Shown: piece by piece, positions 31,613 through 44,747 of the stretch
Numbering within the stretch: position 1 is the first letter of the stretch
Layout of the letters: every line of letters starts with the position of its first letter
From: Atrina japonica
Lineage: Eukaryota; Mollusca; Bivalvia; Pterioida; Pinnidae
Assembly (NCBI GenBank): GCA_030159075.1
Contig: BROG01000265.1
Coordinates: 248,001-312,000, forward strand
Length of the DNA: 64,000 nucleotides
Reading direction: 5' to 3'
Translations under genes and position numbers: made by a program
Notes under the pieces: model-generated
What the model was told of the DNA's origin: nothing
Databases searched by the model: none
Seen by the model: only the letters and a program-made list of their open reading frames with translations

Positions 31613-31700
31613 CTAATCCTTACACTCCTAAACATCTAAATGGTATGCTCTTTTCTTGAACCAGTCTATTATATGGCCTGTAGTGTTTGAAAGGGCTTAT
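31613..31700. mobile_element. Mini element family P1
   Basis: CTAATCCTTACACTCCTAAA to TAGTGTTTGAAAGGGCTTA with core GGTATGCTCTTTTCTTG. Confidence 0.7.
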
Positions 31701-31784
31701 ATATTTTAACTGCAACATGTGATTATGAAAAAGTGCCCAATAAGCATTTTATTGAAGATAAGCTTAAGATTATACTCTCATGAT

Positions 31785-31785
31785 T

Positions 31786-31820
<35 letters not shown>

Positions 31821-31832
31821 CTCTCTCTCTGT
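31785..31832. repeat. (CT)n microsatellite
   Basis: Interrupted CT run. Confidence 0.95.
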
Positions 31833-31987
31833 TTCTAAATGAAAAAGTTGCTCATTTTGCAGAAATATCCTAATTTGATAATTTTGTCAATTTTTCCATG
31901 TCTAAGAAAAGAAAGTTGGATCCAAAATTTATTTCATTTCCTGAAATTCCAATTTTGCCAAACTTTTTAATTGATGAAATTTTTTCA

Positions 31988-32077
31988 TTAACTCATCCAC
32001 CCCTGAAAACAATGGACTCTTCTGTAAGTCAATAACTTAGACCTGTCCAAATGTGTCTTTAGGGGAGAATGAGTTAA
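31988..32077. mobile_element. Mini element family P2, TTAA at both ends
   Basis: TTAACTCATCCACCCCTGAA to TTTAGGGGAGAATGAGTTAA, 90 bp. Confidence 0.85.
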
Positions 32078-32249
32078 GTACATAATATTTTCCACCTGAA
32101 GTTATGTTGCCATCTAGTCTCATTCTCCGCTATCTCTATAAACACACATGACAAAATTATATGTGGCATAAATTTTATGTAATTTTCAGATTTTTCTTAA
32201 GTATTCAATGTTAGCTTTGGTCTGCATTCAATATCTAAAGAAACTCTCA

Positions 32250-32365
32250 AATTAAGGGTGGTGGTTTTTCCTCGGGTACACAGTGATCTGGTTCCATCCA
32301 CCACCATTAAAATTGGCCACCACGACATAACTGAATGATTGTAGAATTTGGCTTGAAACACCATT
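32250..32365 (+). mobile_element. SINE family B, 3' fragment
   Basis: Only the distal part is present: GGTACACAGTGATCTGGTTC, CCACCATTAAAATTGGCC and CATAACTGAATGATTG, ending in the family's TGGC..AAACACC. Confidence 0.6.
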
Positions 32366-32609
32366 AATCTAATTTTAGTGACAGATCCATGTTAGGATAT
32401 TTCGTAAAATGCATTTTGCCTAAAGTTTGAGAAATTTTGAAAGTTAAGGGAAAACTGACCATGATTTAAGTTCAGAATCTTTCGTGAAACGCCATATTTT
32501 GACAGTGATTACACATAGATAGTTTACATAATGCATTACAGCTTAGTTCTTGACCTTGTGCCATACCTATATTTTTCTTTTGAAACTATTCATTCATTTA
32601 CAATTCGAG

Positions 32610-32700
32610 TTAAAATGATGAAGCCCCTGAAAAACAATGGACTCTTCTGTAACTCCATGACATGGACCAGTCCAAATGTGTCTGGGGGTGAATGAGCTAA
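32610..32700. mobile_element. Mini element family P2
   Basis: TTAAAATGATGAAGCCCCTG to GGGGGTGAATGAGCTAA with core AACAATGGACTCTTCTGTAA. Confidence 0.8.
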
Positions 32701-33284
32701 TAGAAAGTATCATAATTAACATTTTTTTTGGCCTTTATTTTGCAAGTCTTTTAGAGATTTTCATTATCCAGAGCTACCACCTCTCGTAACAGGTACTGAT
32801 TGTGATGTCATTTGTTTGTGCGTAAAATGAAAAATGTTATCAATTGTGATGTCATATGTTAATGTGAAAAATGATGTTTTCTCACGTAAAGACATGACTT
32901 CACAATCAATACCTGCTGACATGGGAGATAACTCTGACTAACAAAAAGACAGAATAACTTTGTATTATGTTTAAATTGAACATTTGTTTTGTTTCTGAAG
33001 GTCATATGTATAATGTCGTATAGCACTTATATATGTACTTGTTGAATCATTGAAAACAGGCAGCCACCAAAAAAACTGAAAAAAAATTTGAATGTGTCGC
33101 AAACCACCATTGAACATGTTGAAACAATCAATTATAGATGTGAAATTAACATATAAGTTATAAATTGTTTATGAAACCTGGGCCAGTATTAAGTTTTGCC
33201 TTAAACTTAACACTTGGCTTTTCTTTTTTATATGGCACATATGTATATTGTCATATAGATGTAAAATGAACTCAAACATTAATA
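32701..33284. other. Intergenic sequence
   Basis: Partly palindromic stretch at 32,750-32,940: TCATTATCCAGAGCTACCAC, GTAACAGGTACTGATTGTGA, and inverted CACAATCAATACCTGCTGAC. Probably a foldback element; boundaries unclear. Confidence 0.45.
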
Positions 33285-33375
33285 TTGACCCTTTCACCCC
33301 TAATTATTTGAATGGTATGCTCTTGTCTATTGTCTGAGACAAGTCTATTGTGATCTGTAGTGTTGGAAGGGTTAA
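33285..33375. mobile_element. Mini element family P1
   Basis: TTGACCCTTTCACCCCTAAT to GTTGGAAGGGTTAA with core GGTATGCTCTTGTCTATTGT. Confidence 0.75.
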
Positions 33376-33936
33376 ATGTCATTAACAAATTGTTACATTT
33401 GTTTGTTATTGTTGTTGCTGTTATTGTTATTTAATATATACATATGTATAGGTAGTGCATTGCTATTGTCAATATTGTTGATGTTAAAAGGCCAAAGAAA
33501 GACAAATGTTGTGTTTACAAAGTTCACAGTTATTTATGCCCCGGAGAGCGAAGATGGAGGCATATTAATTTTGGTCCGTTTGTTAGTTTGTCTATTTGTC
33601 TACAACTTTTTTTTCTGTCAAATAATTTGATTTTTATATTTTACCTCAGGTTCTAAAGTCATCAATTGAATCATTTTTCAGTCCCAGTTGTTAATTTTGA
33701 CTGTGTATTTGTTTGTAAAACTTTGGAATGTGACTATTTAGGAAACACATTGTTATCTTATTTCAATGACATAAAAAAATTGTTGGCTCAAATTATGATT
33801 TTCACATTAAATTGACAAAATATTTTGAATTCAGTTTTCAAAATTTCGGTATGTGTTTATTTGTATTCTGGTTTTCTGAAGTTCTCCTGAAATTAGTAAT
33901 ACCTTGCATCATTATTTACAGTTGTAAATTTGTAAA
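33376..33936. other. Intergenic sequence with an interspersed-repeat fragment
   Basis: TTATGCCCCGGAGAGCGAAG and GTTTGTCTATTTGTC (33,535-33,610) resemble the GTCTGT-rich repeat at 9.6 kb. No gene. Confidence 0.4.
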
Positions 33937-34190
33937 TTAAAATCCATATAACTAGCAGGTTGGAGTTTTGTAAACCCTTTCTTGACCCGGACGAGTTTAA
34001 ATTTTAGGTGATAAAGCATAACATTACACTGACTAGAGTAATCGTTCCTACTTGTCATCATACATAAGAGAGTATCCAGTGAAGAATTTTGAACATTTTT
34101 CCTGCTGATTGTCATAAATGAAAAGTGAGTAGAATCATCCGTATGATAAACAAAAGTTTACTCTGCCTGCTATCTTAAATGAATCGGACA
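33937..34190. mobile_element. MITE with CATATAAC ends, second copy
   Basis: AATCCATATAACTAGCAGGT to GCCTGCTATCTTAAATGAAT. Shares GATAAAGCATAACATTACAC, ACTAGAGTAATCGTTCCTAC and AGAGAGTATCCAGTGAAGAA with the 21.3-kb copy. Confidence 0.85.
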
Positions 34191-34218
34191 ATATAAATGT
34201 GTAGTTGCAGCCTAAATT

Positions 34219-34392
34219 ATTGTTGTTGTTGTATTGTTGTTTCAAGTCCCACTCGAGAATCTTTCACTCATATGGAGACGTCACCAGATGCTGGTAAAGG
34301 GCTTCAAATTTTGGCCTATGCTCAGCACTTTCGGTCATTGAGCAGTGCCAACACTTACTGTGACACAGGAACTTGGTTTTTACTGTCTGCCT
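34219..34392 (-). mobile_element. SINE family A, partial, minus strand
   Basis: Reverse complement of the SINE body: GAATCTTTCACTCATATGGA and AAATTTTGGCCTATGCTCAG match the 60.7-kb copy inverted. An ACAAC-type tail lies at its left end. The tRNA head is absent. Confidence 0.83.
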
Positions 34393-34927
34393 AAATTATA
34401 AGTGTTTTTAGTTTTAAATCCTAAAAAGTGATTTGAGCTCGAGTCCCGAGTAAATTTGGTGACTTCTGGCCCAGATCTTAACCATAAAATCGTAACATTT
34501 GATGTGTTGCTTAATATATCTCGGGTAGATTCGATTATGGTTTATGTTCTCCAATATTTGCCAGAGTTATGGGACTTTAAAAGTTTTAGGAATTACTTAG
34601 CTCTCGGGGGCATCCTGTTTCTCAAACACATCTGGTTTGCTTTTTATTACTATTTGAAGAGTTACCTTTAAAGTAGATTTTTTTTAAAGGATTGATTATA
34701 AAACGTGATTTGGAAAAAGAAATATTGTATACCTAGATATTTTCGCTCCTGTTCAATTTTCGCTTTTTTCGCCCTTAGATATTTTCAGGCTTAATTGTTA
34801 AAGCATGGCCATACATGCCATTCTTGAAACTGTGTTGATTAAAGTTGAATTTAAGATGGGGTGAATGTGTTTCCGGTTGTAAAAGGAAAATTTCAAGGTA
34901 TACCATAGTATGGTAAATATAGCCAGC
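34393..34927. other. Intergenic interspersed repeat, GAGTTATGGGACTTTAA type
   Basis: CCAGAGTTATGGGACTTTAA at 34,560-34,579 is shared with 15,087. The following CTCGGGGGCATCCTGTTTCT looks like the end of an old element. No coding support. Confidence 0.5.
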
Positions 34928-35017
34928 TTAACTCATCTTCCTCTGAAAAACAATGGACTCTTCTTAAATCTATGACTAAGTGTATGCAAAATGTGTCTGT
35001 AGGTTTGAATGAGTTAA
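34928..35017. mobile_element. Mini element family P2, TTAA at both ends
   Basis: TTAACTCATCTTCCTCTGAA to GTAGGTTTGAATGAGTTAA, 90 bp. Confidence 0.8.
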
Positions 35018-35294
35018 TCAGGGGCAATTAAGGTAAACACATCACATTTTGTTTTTGTTCTGTTGAATTATGTTGGTGCTATATATGATTATTTGTATAT
35101 TCCTGTATTCCTATAGTAAATCTTAAGCTAATGCTTTTGAACACAAATGTTTCTATATCTGAGGGTTTCTATTTTGCTCTACTTTACAGTGTATAAACTG
35201 TTAGTATTGAATGTATTTTATTGTCACATGTGTAATATGTAAAGCTCACATCTTGTTTAAATATAAAAAATCTCAGATACCAAATATAAATCAA

Positions 35295-35520
35295 TAGAAT
35301 GTCCAGGACATAGATACAACTCCGGTAAAAATGGACAAACACAGACCTCTGGAAACCAAGAGGTGGGATCAGGTGCCATGGAGGAGTAAGCATCCCCTGT
35401 CGACCGGTCACACCCGCTGCGAGTCCACAGTCAAGTCCAATGAAATTCGTGAGGAGTGAATCCTCGTCACAATTGGTATAGACGTCTCAACAACCGCCAA
35501 CGAAAAGGCAACTTAACATT
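35295..35520. mobile_element. GGGATCAGGTGCCATGG element, single arm
   Basis: AATGTCCAGGACATAGATAC, AGAGGTGGGATCAGGTGCCA and AAGCATCCCCTGTCGACCGG match the right arm of the foldback element at 58.7-59.1 kb. Confidence 0.75.
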
Positions 35521-36039
35521 TCACTTAGTGAAACAGAATAATCTCAAACAAGACTAAGTATTAAGAAACTTTGAAGACAAAATTCTTTTACAAAGATGAA
35601 AGTATATAAATTCTCTAAACAGTGTAGTACCAAAATGTATAGCCTATATTAAAATAATAAATTACGTAAACTCAGTATAAATTAAAATCAAATATTTTAT
35701 TGAAAAAATCAAAATAATTTTGCCATTAATTTCTTTCAGTTCAGTATATTTTGTGTGTGTTGTTATTAATATTAAGCAAGGTGGTAGAAAGATAAAATTT
35801 ATTGTTTAAACTTAAATGTAAATATACTACAAGTTTTAATGGTTTATGTGTTCAGTTTGAGGATCTAATTACAAATACAAAAAAGCTATTCTTTGTTTCA
35901 AGAAAAATGTAGTACATGTTTCTCAAATTTTTATTATTATAATTTTTTTTGTTGGTATTTTGCCATAATATGGTCTGTATTTGTTTTTACAGTCACAAGA
36001 TTTTAAACGGAGATTATCTGTATTTTATTTTCAAAAAAT

Positions 36040-36362
36040 GTTCTTTCCTTTTTGCTACTTCGATTGATATACAATGACAAAATCGAAATATACAAAGGCA
36101 TAAAAATTCATAAATTTTAATATATTTTGTGACAATCATTCACTTGCAATTGATTAACTCAACCTTACTCTTTGTGTATGTATACCACACTGGACCTGAT
36201 CTTATTTTGTGTGTATACCACACTGGACCTGATCTTATTTTCACAAAATATATAGGAGTATAAGATATTTTATGCCTGTGAATAGCTCTTATTTGTTGTT
36301 GTACATTAAGTTCAAGTAGAAAAAAATCGAAATATATTTTAGTAAACACAGCTAATGCTAAA
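36040..36362. mobile_element. Foldback MITE with GCATTAGCTGTGTTTAC end
   Basis: Left arm TACAATGACAAAATCG..TACAAAGGCATAAAA..TATATTTTGTGA, inverted at the right as TCACAAAATATA..TTATGCCTGTG..TTGTTGTTGTACATT, ending GTAAACACAGCTAATGC. It contains a 29-bp direct duplication (ACCACACTGGACCTGATCTT) at 36,181-36,241. Confidence 0.7.
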
Positions 36363-36784
36363 CAAGAGTTTTCCAAACCGCTTACTGTATTACGAACACA
36401 CTGTTTATTGCCTTTATAACCCAGGCACATATCTACATTCACAACTGCATAAGTAAATCCCTCCATGGATTAAGTTTTGTGTATTTTAATGTAAAAGATT
36501 TGGTTTTCATTTACAATTTCCTCAGTAAAGCATCAGGGCTAGAAGTCACCAAATTCACTCGGTATTCACTCATGCTCAGGTAACTTTTCATGATTTTAAG
36601 GTGAAAACACGCAAAATTTATTTTGTAAATAGACATGTTTATATATCATATATATTAATAGCACACAATTATAAGTAATGATCAAAATTATTGCTCATTT
36701 GAAAAAAACTCAACTTATTTTCTCATTTTTACAGGAAAATCATAAATGTGACTCAAAATTTATAGGTAAATGATAAACAACAAA

Positions 36785-37075
36785 TTGGCATTAGCTGTGT
36801 TTACCAATGAATGATATTTAATTTTTTTCCACTTTTACTTCTTGTACTCGATGTACAATAACAAATATGAACTATACACAGGCATAAAAAATCTTATTTT
36901 CTTATATATTTTGTGAAAATAAGGTCGGGTCCAGTGTGGTATTCATACACAAAAACTAAGGTAGAAATAATCAGTTGCAATTAAACAAGTGCCAAATTTG
37001 GGTTTCTCAAGCAGTTTTCACAAAATATATTGGAGTTCAAGAATTTTTATTCCTGTGTATATCTTTTTTTTTATG
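36785..37075. mobile_element. Same foldback family, second copy
   Basis: Begins GGCATTAGCTGTGTTTACC and continues GTACAATAACAAATATGAAC, ACACAGGCATAAAAAATCTT, GGTCCAGTGTGGTATTCATA, then the inverted TTTTCACAAAATATATTGGA. It lies about 420 bp from the first copy in mirror orientation. Confidence 0.7.
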
Positions 37076-38102
<1,027 letters not shown>

Positions 38103-38593
38103 ATAACAATTGTTCTGACGGATAATATCTACCGTTTCCTGAATCTCTCTTCAAGAGACATGAAATACCTATAGTAAATAAATTATAAATAATTATCTAC
38201 ATAAATTATACCTGTTTTATTTTCTTATTCAGAGTTGCTATGTATTTTAACCAATACCAGGAATTTGCTTGATACATATGTCGTATGTTTAACCTTATAT
38301 GTAGAAAAACGTTTGTAAAGTAAGTTTGGATACAGTTTTATCAATTGTTTTTCTATTAAAAATTCAAACATATTTTCGTGTCAGTATTTCTCTTTTTCGT
38401 TTTACCTGGTATACAAGTGTCTACAATGCATATATTTCACTTATGTCCATACATTGATTCTGTAAATTCACATCCCTGCCTGACATGCAACATTTGATTT
38501 TGGTCTCAACTGAAAGCCTCGTTACTTTTAACTTCCCATCTGGACATTTGAAAAAAAAAGATGGTGAGCATCTTTTTTATAGTCGAGGTCAAA
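38103..38593. other. Intergenic sequence, nothing recognised
   Basis: No supported feature. Confidence 0.4.
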
Positions 38594-38848
38594 GTATAAA
38601 TCCACATAACCTGGCTGGGTGGAGTCTCTTTAACCTTTGATTGACATGTTTCAGTTAAGAATTTAGGTAATAAAGCTTAACGACATTAAAACTTACATTG
38701 CCAAGAAAAACCTTTCCTACTTGTTACCGTAGCTAAGAGCATTGAATTCTGTGAGGTATAAAACTTTTAACTTATCATTACCGAAAAGTGAGTAGAATCA
38801 TCCGTCTATCAATCAAAAGCTTACTCCACCCCGCCAAGTTACGTGAAG
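38594..38848. mobile_element. MITE with CATATAAC ends, third copy
   Basis: ATCCACATAACCTGGCTGGG to CTCCACCCCGCCAAGTTACG, with the shared interior GTAATAAAGCTTAACGAC and CCTACTTGTTACC. Confidence 0.82.
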
Positions 38849-39289
38849 TAAAAAAAATAATAAACTTTATTTATTTTACAACGATTGACAGACAAGTTAA
38901 AACAACTTATAAAAATTTCTCTCGTTGACTCCGATGTTGGCGTTCAGACGCGATTTGCTGTGGAAATCGGAGAAAGCCCACGTGAACGAGTTGGCTACTG
39001 CCATATTATCTCGCATACTCCCATGTCAAATCCAAGGATCGAACTCTGGTCACATTGGTGAGAAGCGAGTGTGCTAACCGGACACTCAGTTATGTGAATT
39101 GTATTGGACCATGGATTCTGGATTGAACTGGAAATATTCCACAAACCATTCGAATGGTCTACCACTTTTCAAGTCTACTAAATGTGTAAATACTCTGATA
39201 CCAAAATGCTTGAATTTATGATATATGATATTTATGTTTTTCTTTTTTTTTTTATTATTTCACAATGAATATTCTATTTGTTCGCTTCT

Positions 39290-39380
39290 TTAACTCATTC
39301 ACACCTAAATATACATTTGGACTGGTCGAAGTTAGTGCTTTACAGAAGAGTCCATTGTTTTTCAGGGGTTGACGAGTTAA
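39290..39380. mobile_element. Mini element family P2, TTAA at both ends
   Basis: TTAACTCATTCACACCTAAA to CAGGGGTTGACGAGTTAA, 91 bp, inverse orientation to the 32-kb copies. Confidence 0.85.
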
Positions 39381-39764
39381 AAGATGTGCATTAGGTTCTT
39401 ATCCTGTATTGGTTTCGAATTCAGCTATGACAAGAGTTAATACTAGAAAGGTAATCTTTATCTGTCAGTGACAGATATTACAATCCATGGATCATTCTGA
39501 TCAATGCTGTATTTCACCATGTTCATAAACACGAAGTCCCAGGTGTAGAAAGAGTACAGGTGAGTTGTATGATGCTACTTGTTATTGGTCACTTGTCTGA
39601 ACAAAATACATCATAGCAGTAAAACCTTCAAAATACCCAGCAATTTAGGTTTAATTGGTCTTTTTATGGTGGTGACTAAATTTATATGATGAAAGAGAGA
39701 TCTACAATGCATCGATCAACAAATTTCTGTAAGTATTTAGACATTCTGTCTCAAACGGTCAGTT

Positions 39765-39860
39765 GAAGGTCGGATCTTGCATAGCCCAGTTGTTAGAATA
39801 TTGTCCTTAAAGTCAAGATTTCTGAATCCTTTACCATAACTAAAAAACGTGTGGCACTGA
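39765..39860 (+). mobile_element. SINE family B fragment seeding the CRE minisatellite
   Basis: Head-like CATAGCCCAGTTGTTAGAAT followed closely by CCATAACTAAAA and GTGTGGCACTGA, which is the SINE tail pattern. The 34-bp minisatellite starts from this tail, so the SINE end was probably its seed. Confidence 0.45.
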
Positions 39861-40825
39861 GTCACGCCATATAAGTAAAAGAGTGGCACTGAATCACGCC
39901 ATATAACTAAAAGAGTGTAACACGGACTCCCGCAATATAAATAGAGGAGTGTGGCACTGACTGACGTCATATAACTAAAGGAGTGTGGCTATGACTGACG
40001 TCATATAACTAAAGGAGTGTGGCATTGACTGACGTCATATAACTAAAGGAGTGTGGCATTGACTGACGTCCTATAAGTTAAGGAGTGTGGCACTGACTGA
40101 CGTCATATAACTAAAGGAGTGTGGCACTGACTGACGTCATATAACTAAAGGAGTGTGGCATTGACTGACGTCATATAGCTAAATGAGTGTGGCATTTACT
40201 GACGTCATATAACTAAAGGAGTGTGGCAGTGACTGACGCCATATGATTAAAGGAGTGTGGAACTGACTTACGTCATAAAACCAAATGAGTGTGGCACTGA
40301 CTGACGCTATATAACTAAAGGAGTGTGGCACTAACTGGCGTCATATAACTAGAGTGTGGCACTGACTCACGTCATATAACTAAAGGAGTGTTGCACTGAC
40401 TTTCGTCATATAACTAAAGGAGTGTTGCACTGACTTACGTCATATAACTAAAGGAGTGTGGCACTGACTGACGTCATATACCTAAAGGAGTGTGGCACTG
40501 ACTGACGTCATAAAACTAAAGGATTGTGGCACTGACTGACGTCATAAAACTAAATTAATGTGACACTGACTGACGTCATGTAACTAAAGGAGTGACACTG
40601 ACTGACGTCATAAAACTAAAGGAATGTGGCACTGACTCACGTCATATAACTAAAGTAGTGTGGCACTGATTATGTCATAAAACTAAAGGAATGTGGCACT
40701 GACTGACGTCATAAAACTAAAGGAGTGTGGCACTGACTTACGTCATAAAACTAAAGGAGTGTGGCACTGACTCACATCATATAACAAAAGGAGTGTGGCA
40801 CTGACTCACGTCAAATAACTAAAAC
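39840..40825. repeat. 34-bp minisatellite carrying CRE palindromes
   Basis: About 28 copies of GAGTGTGGCACTGACTGACG then TCATATAACTAAAG. I count 13 perfect TGACGTCA octamers, with near matches (TTACGTCA, TCACGTCA, TGACGCCA) in others. TGACGTCA is the full palindromic CREB/ATF site. The unit resembles the tail of the SINE B family, a fragment of which lies at its left edge. Confidence 0.9.
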
Positions 40826-41161
40826 TTTTGCAGTTTTATCACATTCTGACATTCGCTACTGTTACATAACACAGTATAATTCACATACGAAGTTTTATCA
40901 TACACGGTGTTTTCTTATTTATGTAAATTGTCAAAGGCGTTGCATATTTTATGTAGAACGCGGTTTGTCTGCGTTTAACTGTCAAGAAGAAACGTCATTG
41001 ATGACGTCAGTTAATCAAATAATTAATGAGGACATTGCTGAAAACTTTAACGTTTGTTCACACCTTGCAATTGCTGATTTTTATACTTCTTTATTTTATC
41101 AGACCTAAAGCATTTAAATCATTTGCGGTTTCTTATCTCCAAAAGTAACAGTAGTTAAAAA
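40826..41161. other. Intergenic sequence
   Basis: Nothing recognised; one more TGACGTCA at about 41,001. Confidence 0.4.
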
Positions 41162-41427
41162 GGCCTTAGCTGTGTTTACCCAAAACACTTATTTCGATTT
41201 TTTTTATCTTCTATTACTTGTACTTGATATACAATAACAAATATGAGTAATACAAAGGCATAACAATCATATATTCCTATATATTCTATTAAAATAAGTT
41301 CAAGTTCAGCATGGTATTCATATACAAACAGTAAGGTTGAGTTAATCAACTGCAAATGAAAAAGTCACAAATCTGGGTTTCTCAAGTAATTTTCACAAAA
41401 TATTTAGGAATCTAAAATTTGTTATGC
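41162..41427. mobile_element. GCATTAGCTGTGTTTAC family, third copy
   Basis: Begins GGCCTTAGCTGTGTTTACCC, continues GATATACAATAACAAATATG and ACAAAGGCATAACAATCATA, then TTCACAAAATATTTAGGAAT and TTATGCCTG, where it is taken over by a TA run. Confidence 0.7.
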
Positions 41428-42064
<637 letters not shown>

Positions 42065-42104
42065 TACTTATTTGTTTTTCTGAATGTCCATATGTTTTCC
42101 CAAC

Positions 42105-43410
42105 ACATTATCCTTTGACATAGCCCATTGGGAACCAAAGTTAAGCTGCCCAAGAAAGCTGACTTTGGAGATTGTAGCAACACGTCTCTCCCTCACTAGC
42201 AAGATCTTCAGTCGCATCATACTACAGCGTTTTACAGCAGCGGTAGATGAACAGCTACACAAAGATCAGGCTGGCTTCAGAAAGGAAAGATCCTGCATTG
42301 ACCACACCTTTGTCCTACGACAAATTCTAGAACAGTCACGAGAATGGAACCTCACATTCTACACTGAATTTTTGGACTTTGAGTAGGCGTTTGACAGTCT
42401 ACACCGTGATTCGCGCCGTGGATCCTTCGTCACTATAGCATCCCATTCAAACTGGTACATATCATCCAGTCCCTCTACAAGAATTTTGAATGCCGTGTGA
42501 TTCATAACAATCAGATCACAGTCCTTTGAAGTGAAGACTGGAGTGAAGCAAGGCCAGTCGCCCGTGCTCTTCTCGCTGGCTAACGACTGGGTCATGAGAA
42601 GCGTCACACAAGGTAGAGGACAGGGTTTACAGTGGACATTGACATCAGTCTTAGAGGACCTGGACTATGCGGATGACCTTGGTCTTCTAGCTAACAGACA
42701 CCAAGACATCCAATAGAGGACAGAGCTCTTCAGTGAAACAGTGAGTACAATTAGGCTGGAAATTAACAAGAAGAAGACGCATGTCTTAAGAATAAATGCG
42801 AACGACAGCAATAAGCCAATACTGATTGATGGAAAACCACATGAAAATGTCGAGGAATTAACATACCTGGGAAGTAAACTCACCACAAGTGGAGACTGCG
42901 ACAAGGAAGTCAACACCAGGATCAGAAAGGCAAACCAAGCTTTCGCAATGCTGAAGCCAATATGGAGATCCAGAAAACTCAAAATTCACGTTAATATCAG
43001 GATTTTCAAAAGCAATGTTCTCAGCGTCCTTTTATATGGATAGAATGCTGGAAGACCTCCTATGCCATAGAAAAGAACCTTGAAGTCTTTAAGAATAAAT
43101 CCAATAGACGAATCCTCAAAATCACCCAACACCATCTCAAATGAGATATCAAAGACTATCCAATCAAGACGCTGGCGCTGGCTTGGACATGTTCTACTCT
43201 ACGCTACCGAGGGTTGCTCTTCGATGGACACCCCAGGGAAAATGAAACAGAGGGCGACCCATAGAAACCTGGAGGGGAACTGTTCAAAAAGACCTGACGA
43301 ACCGAGGTCTAACAATGGAGACGGCGCCTCGTGTAGCTGCAGACAGAACCAGATGGAGTTGCCTCAAGCACCAGACGGCGCATAGAGGATTGAGTGAGTG
43401 AGATAGCCCA
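42105..43410 (+). pseudogene. Degenerate non-LTR retrotransposon reverse transcriptase, RTE-like
   Basis: Remnant of the reverse transcriptase of a LINE-type element. Visible blocks in order: SKIFSRIILQRFTAAVDEQL and DQAGFRKERSCIDH, an interrupted AFDSLHRD, KTGVKQGQSPVLFSLANDWV, the catalytic-type LDYADDLGLLA (42657-42690), then PILIDGKP and ELTYLGSKLTTSGDCD, IWRSRKLK, and a C-terminal RRWRWLGHVL. The style is that of the RTE-type elements annotated in animals as craniofacial-development-protein-2-like. It is broken by TAG after LDFE, by frameshifts near 42410-42530, by TAG after 42716 and by further stops after 43043. No endonuclease domain is present; the 5' side is replaced by a long TA repeat. 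It ends near a GAGTGAGTGAG tail. Confidence 0.85.
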
Positions 43411-43677
43411 TTGATAGAAAATAGGTGAAAGCAATAAATAGTATGATTTGAAGTTGATATGTCAAATTAAAATGAATTATTATTTTTTAATCGAATCAGT
43501 AGTACAGATGGTGAATATTGGCCGATATTAAAGGAAAGAGGATTAATAGGTATGTAGGTCGATTTTTAAGGTCAAATAGAAAGATAAAAATATTACAGTT
43601 TTATTCCCAACAAATTGAAACAATCAATGTTGTGTTTACTGATACAAAATTGTTCTTTCACAGATTTCATCTCTAAT
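43411..43677. other. Intergenic sequence, nothing recognised
   Basis: AT-rich, no feature. Confidence 0.4.
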
Positions 43678-43925
43678 AAAATATTATAGTAAACTATAGT
43701 TTACTACGGTAGTTTATTATAGTTAACTATATATTAACAAATGTTTTTTATTTACTATAGTAACTAATGGTAACGTTAGTTACTATAACTAACTATAATA
43801 TCTATAGTTAACTATAGTACATTAAAGTGTTTGCTATAGTAAAAAGTTTTATTTACTACAATTCCAGCTTTGATTTACACTACAGAAAAAATTGTTATAC
43901 TAGAGTAAAAACATTTATGTACTAC
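43678..43925. repeat. Nested palindromes built on ACTATAGT / TAGTTAACTA
   Basis: Dense overlapping inverted repeats such as AAACTATAGTTTA, TATAGTTAACTATA (twice), TAACTAATGGTAACGTTAGT and CTATAGTTAACTATAG. The strand can fold on itself in many registers. Confidence 0.75.
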
Positions 43926-44059
43926 AGTAAAACTGTAATACAGACAGTAGTATTTTTTATTATAAATTTAAATAAATATCTCACAAAACATTCATGATAC
44001 CAAAGTTCCTTTTCAGCCTTATAGGGTTTTGTTCGGAATAGAAGTTATAAAACAATATA

Positions 44060-44245
44060 ATGGATGATATACACTGCATTAAAGGCTACCCCCGTAGAAA
44101 GAAAGGGCACCTGCCTATAAAGGCCATTTAAACAAAACCTTTGTGAACTCTTTTGTAATTAATAAACCTCTTTATAAACGCCACCTGTCTATGACGGCCA
44201 CCTTTTTGCTCGTTTCCTTGAGTGGTCTTTATTGATAAATTTGTC
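44060..44245. mobile_element. Probable diverged MITE
   Basis: TACACTGCATTAAAGGCTAC, AAAGGCCATTTAAACAAAAC and CGCCACCTGTCTATGACGGC resemble the interiors of the TACAGTGGAACCTGTC elements; the right end is unclear. Confidence 0.4.
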
Positions 44246-44747
44246 TGTACATTTATAATTACTTCGTAGAAAGTTTTTATGATGACAAAATTAATAAATA
44301 GAATTTTTTTTACAATTCTTTGAAACTGCACCTTAACGGTGGATGCGAATACTGGGGGAAATGAAAGAGCCCAAGCTTAGTGGATGATGTCACAAACGGA
44401 TCTGTAGATACAAAAGTCAAGTTAGGTGATATAGTACACCATCAGAATAGTGTGTACCATATTAGTCGAATTTTGATTAATGACGAGACCACGGGGAATG
44501 TGATGTATCGATTTTGAGAATTAGTTTTCTAAAGGTTAACTGTCCAGGAGTTCTAAGTAACGTTATGATGTAGTGTGTTAAAATGATATATAGTCAGCGA
44601 GGTCTCTGGTTAGTCAAACACCCAAGAAAGATAAATTGACCAAGGTCGAACCAGGACGGGAGGTCATTATTTTTACAGAGGTTGTGTCGAGAATTGCCGA
44701 TGCGACTAATCAAATGATATTAAGGAAATATGCGATTTACTTATTTT
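44246..44747. other. Intergenic sequence, nothing recognised
   Basis: No feature that can be supported. Confidence 0.4.
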
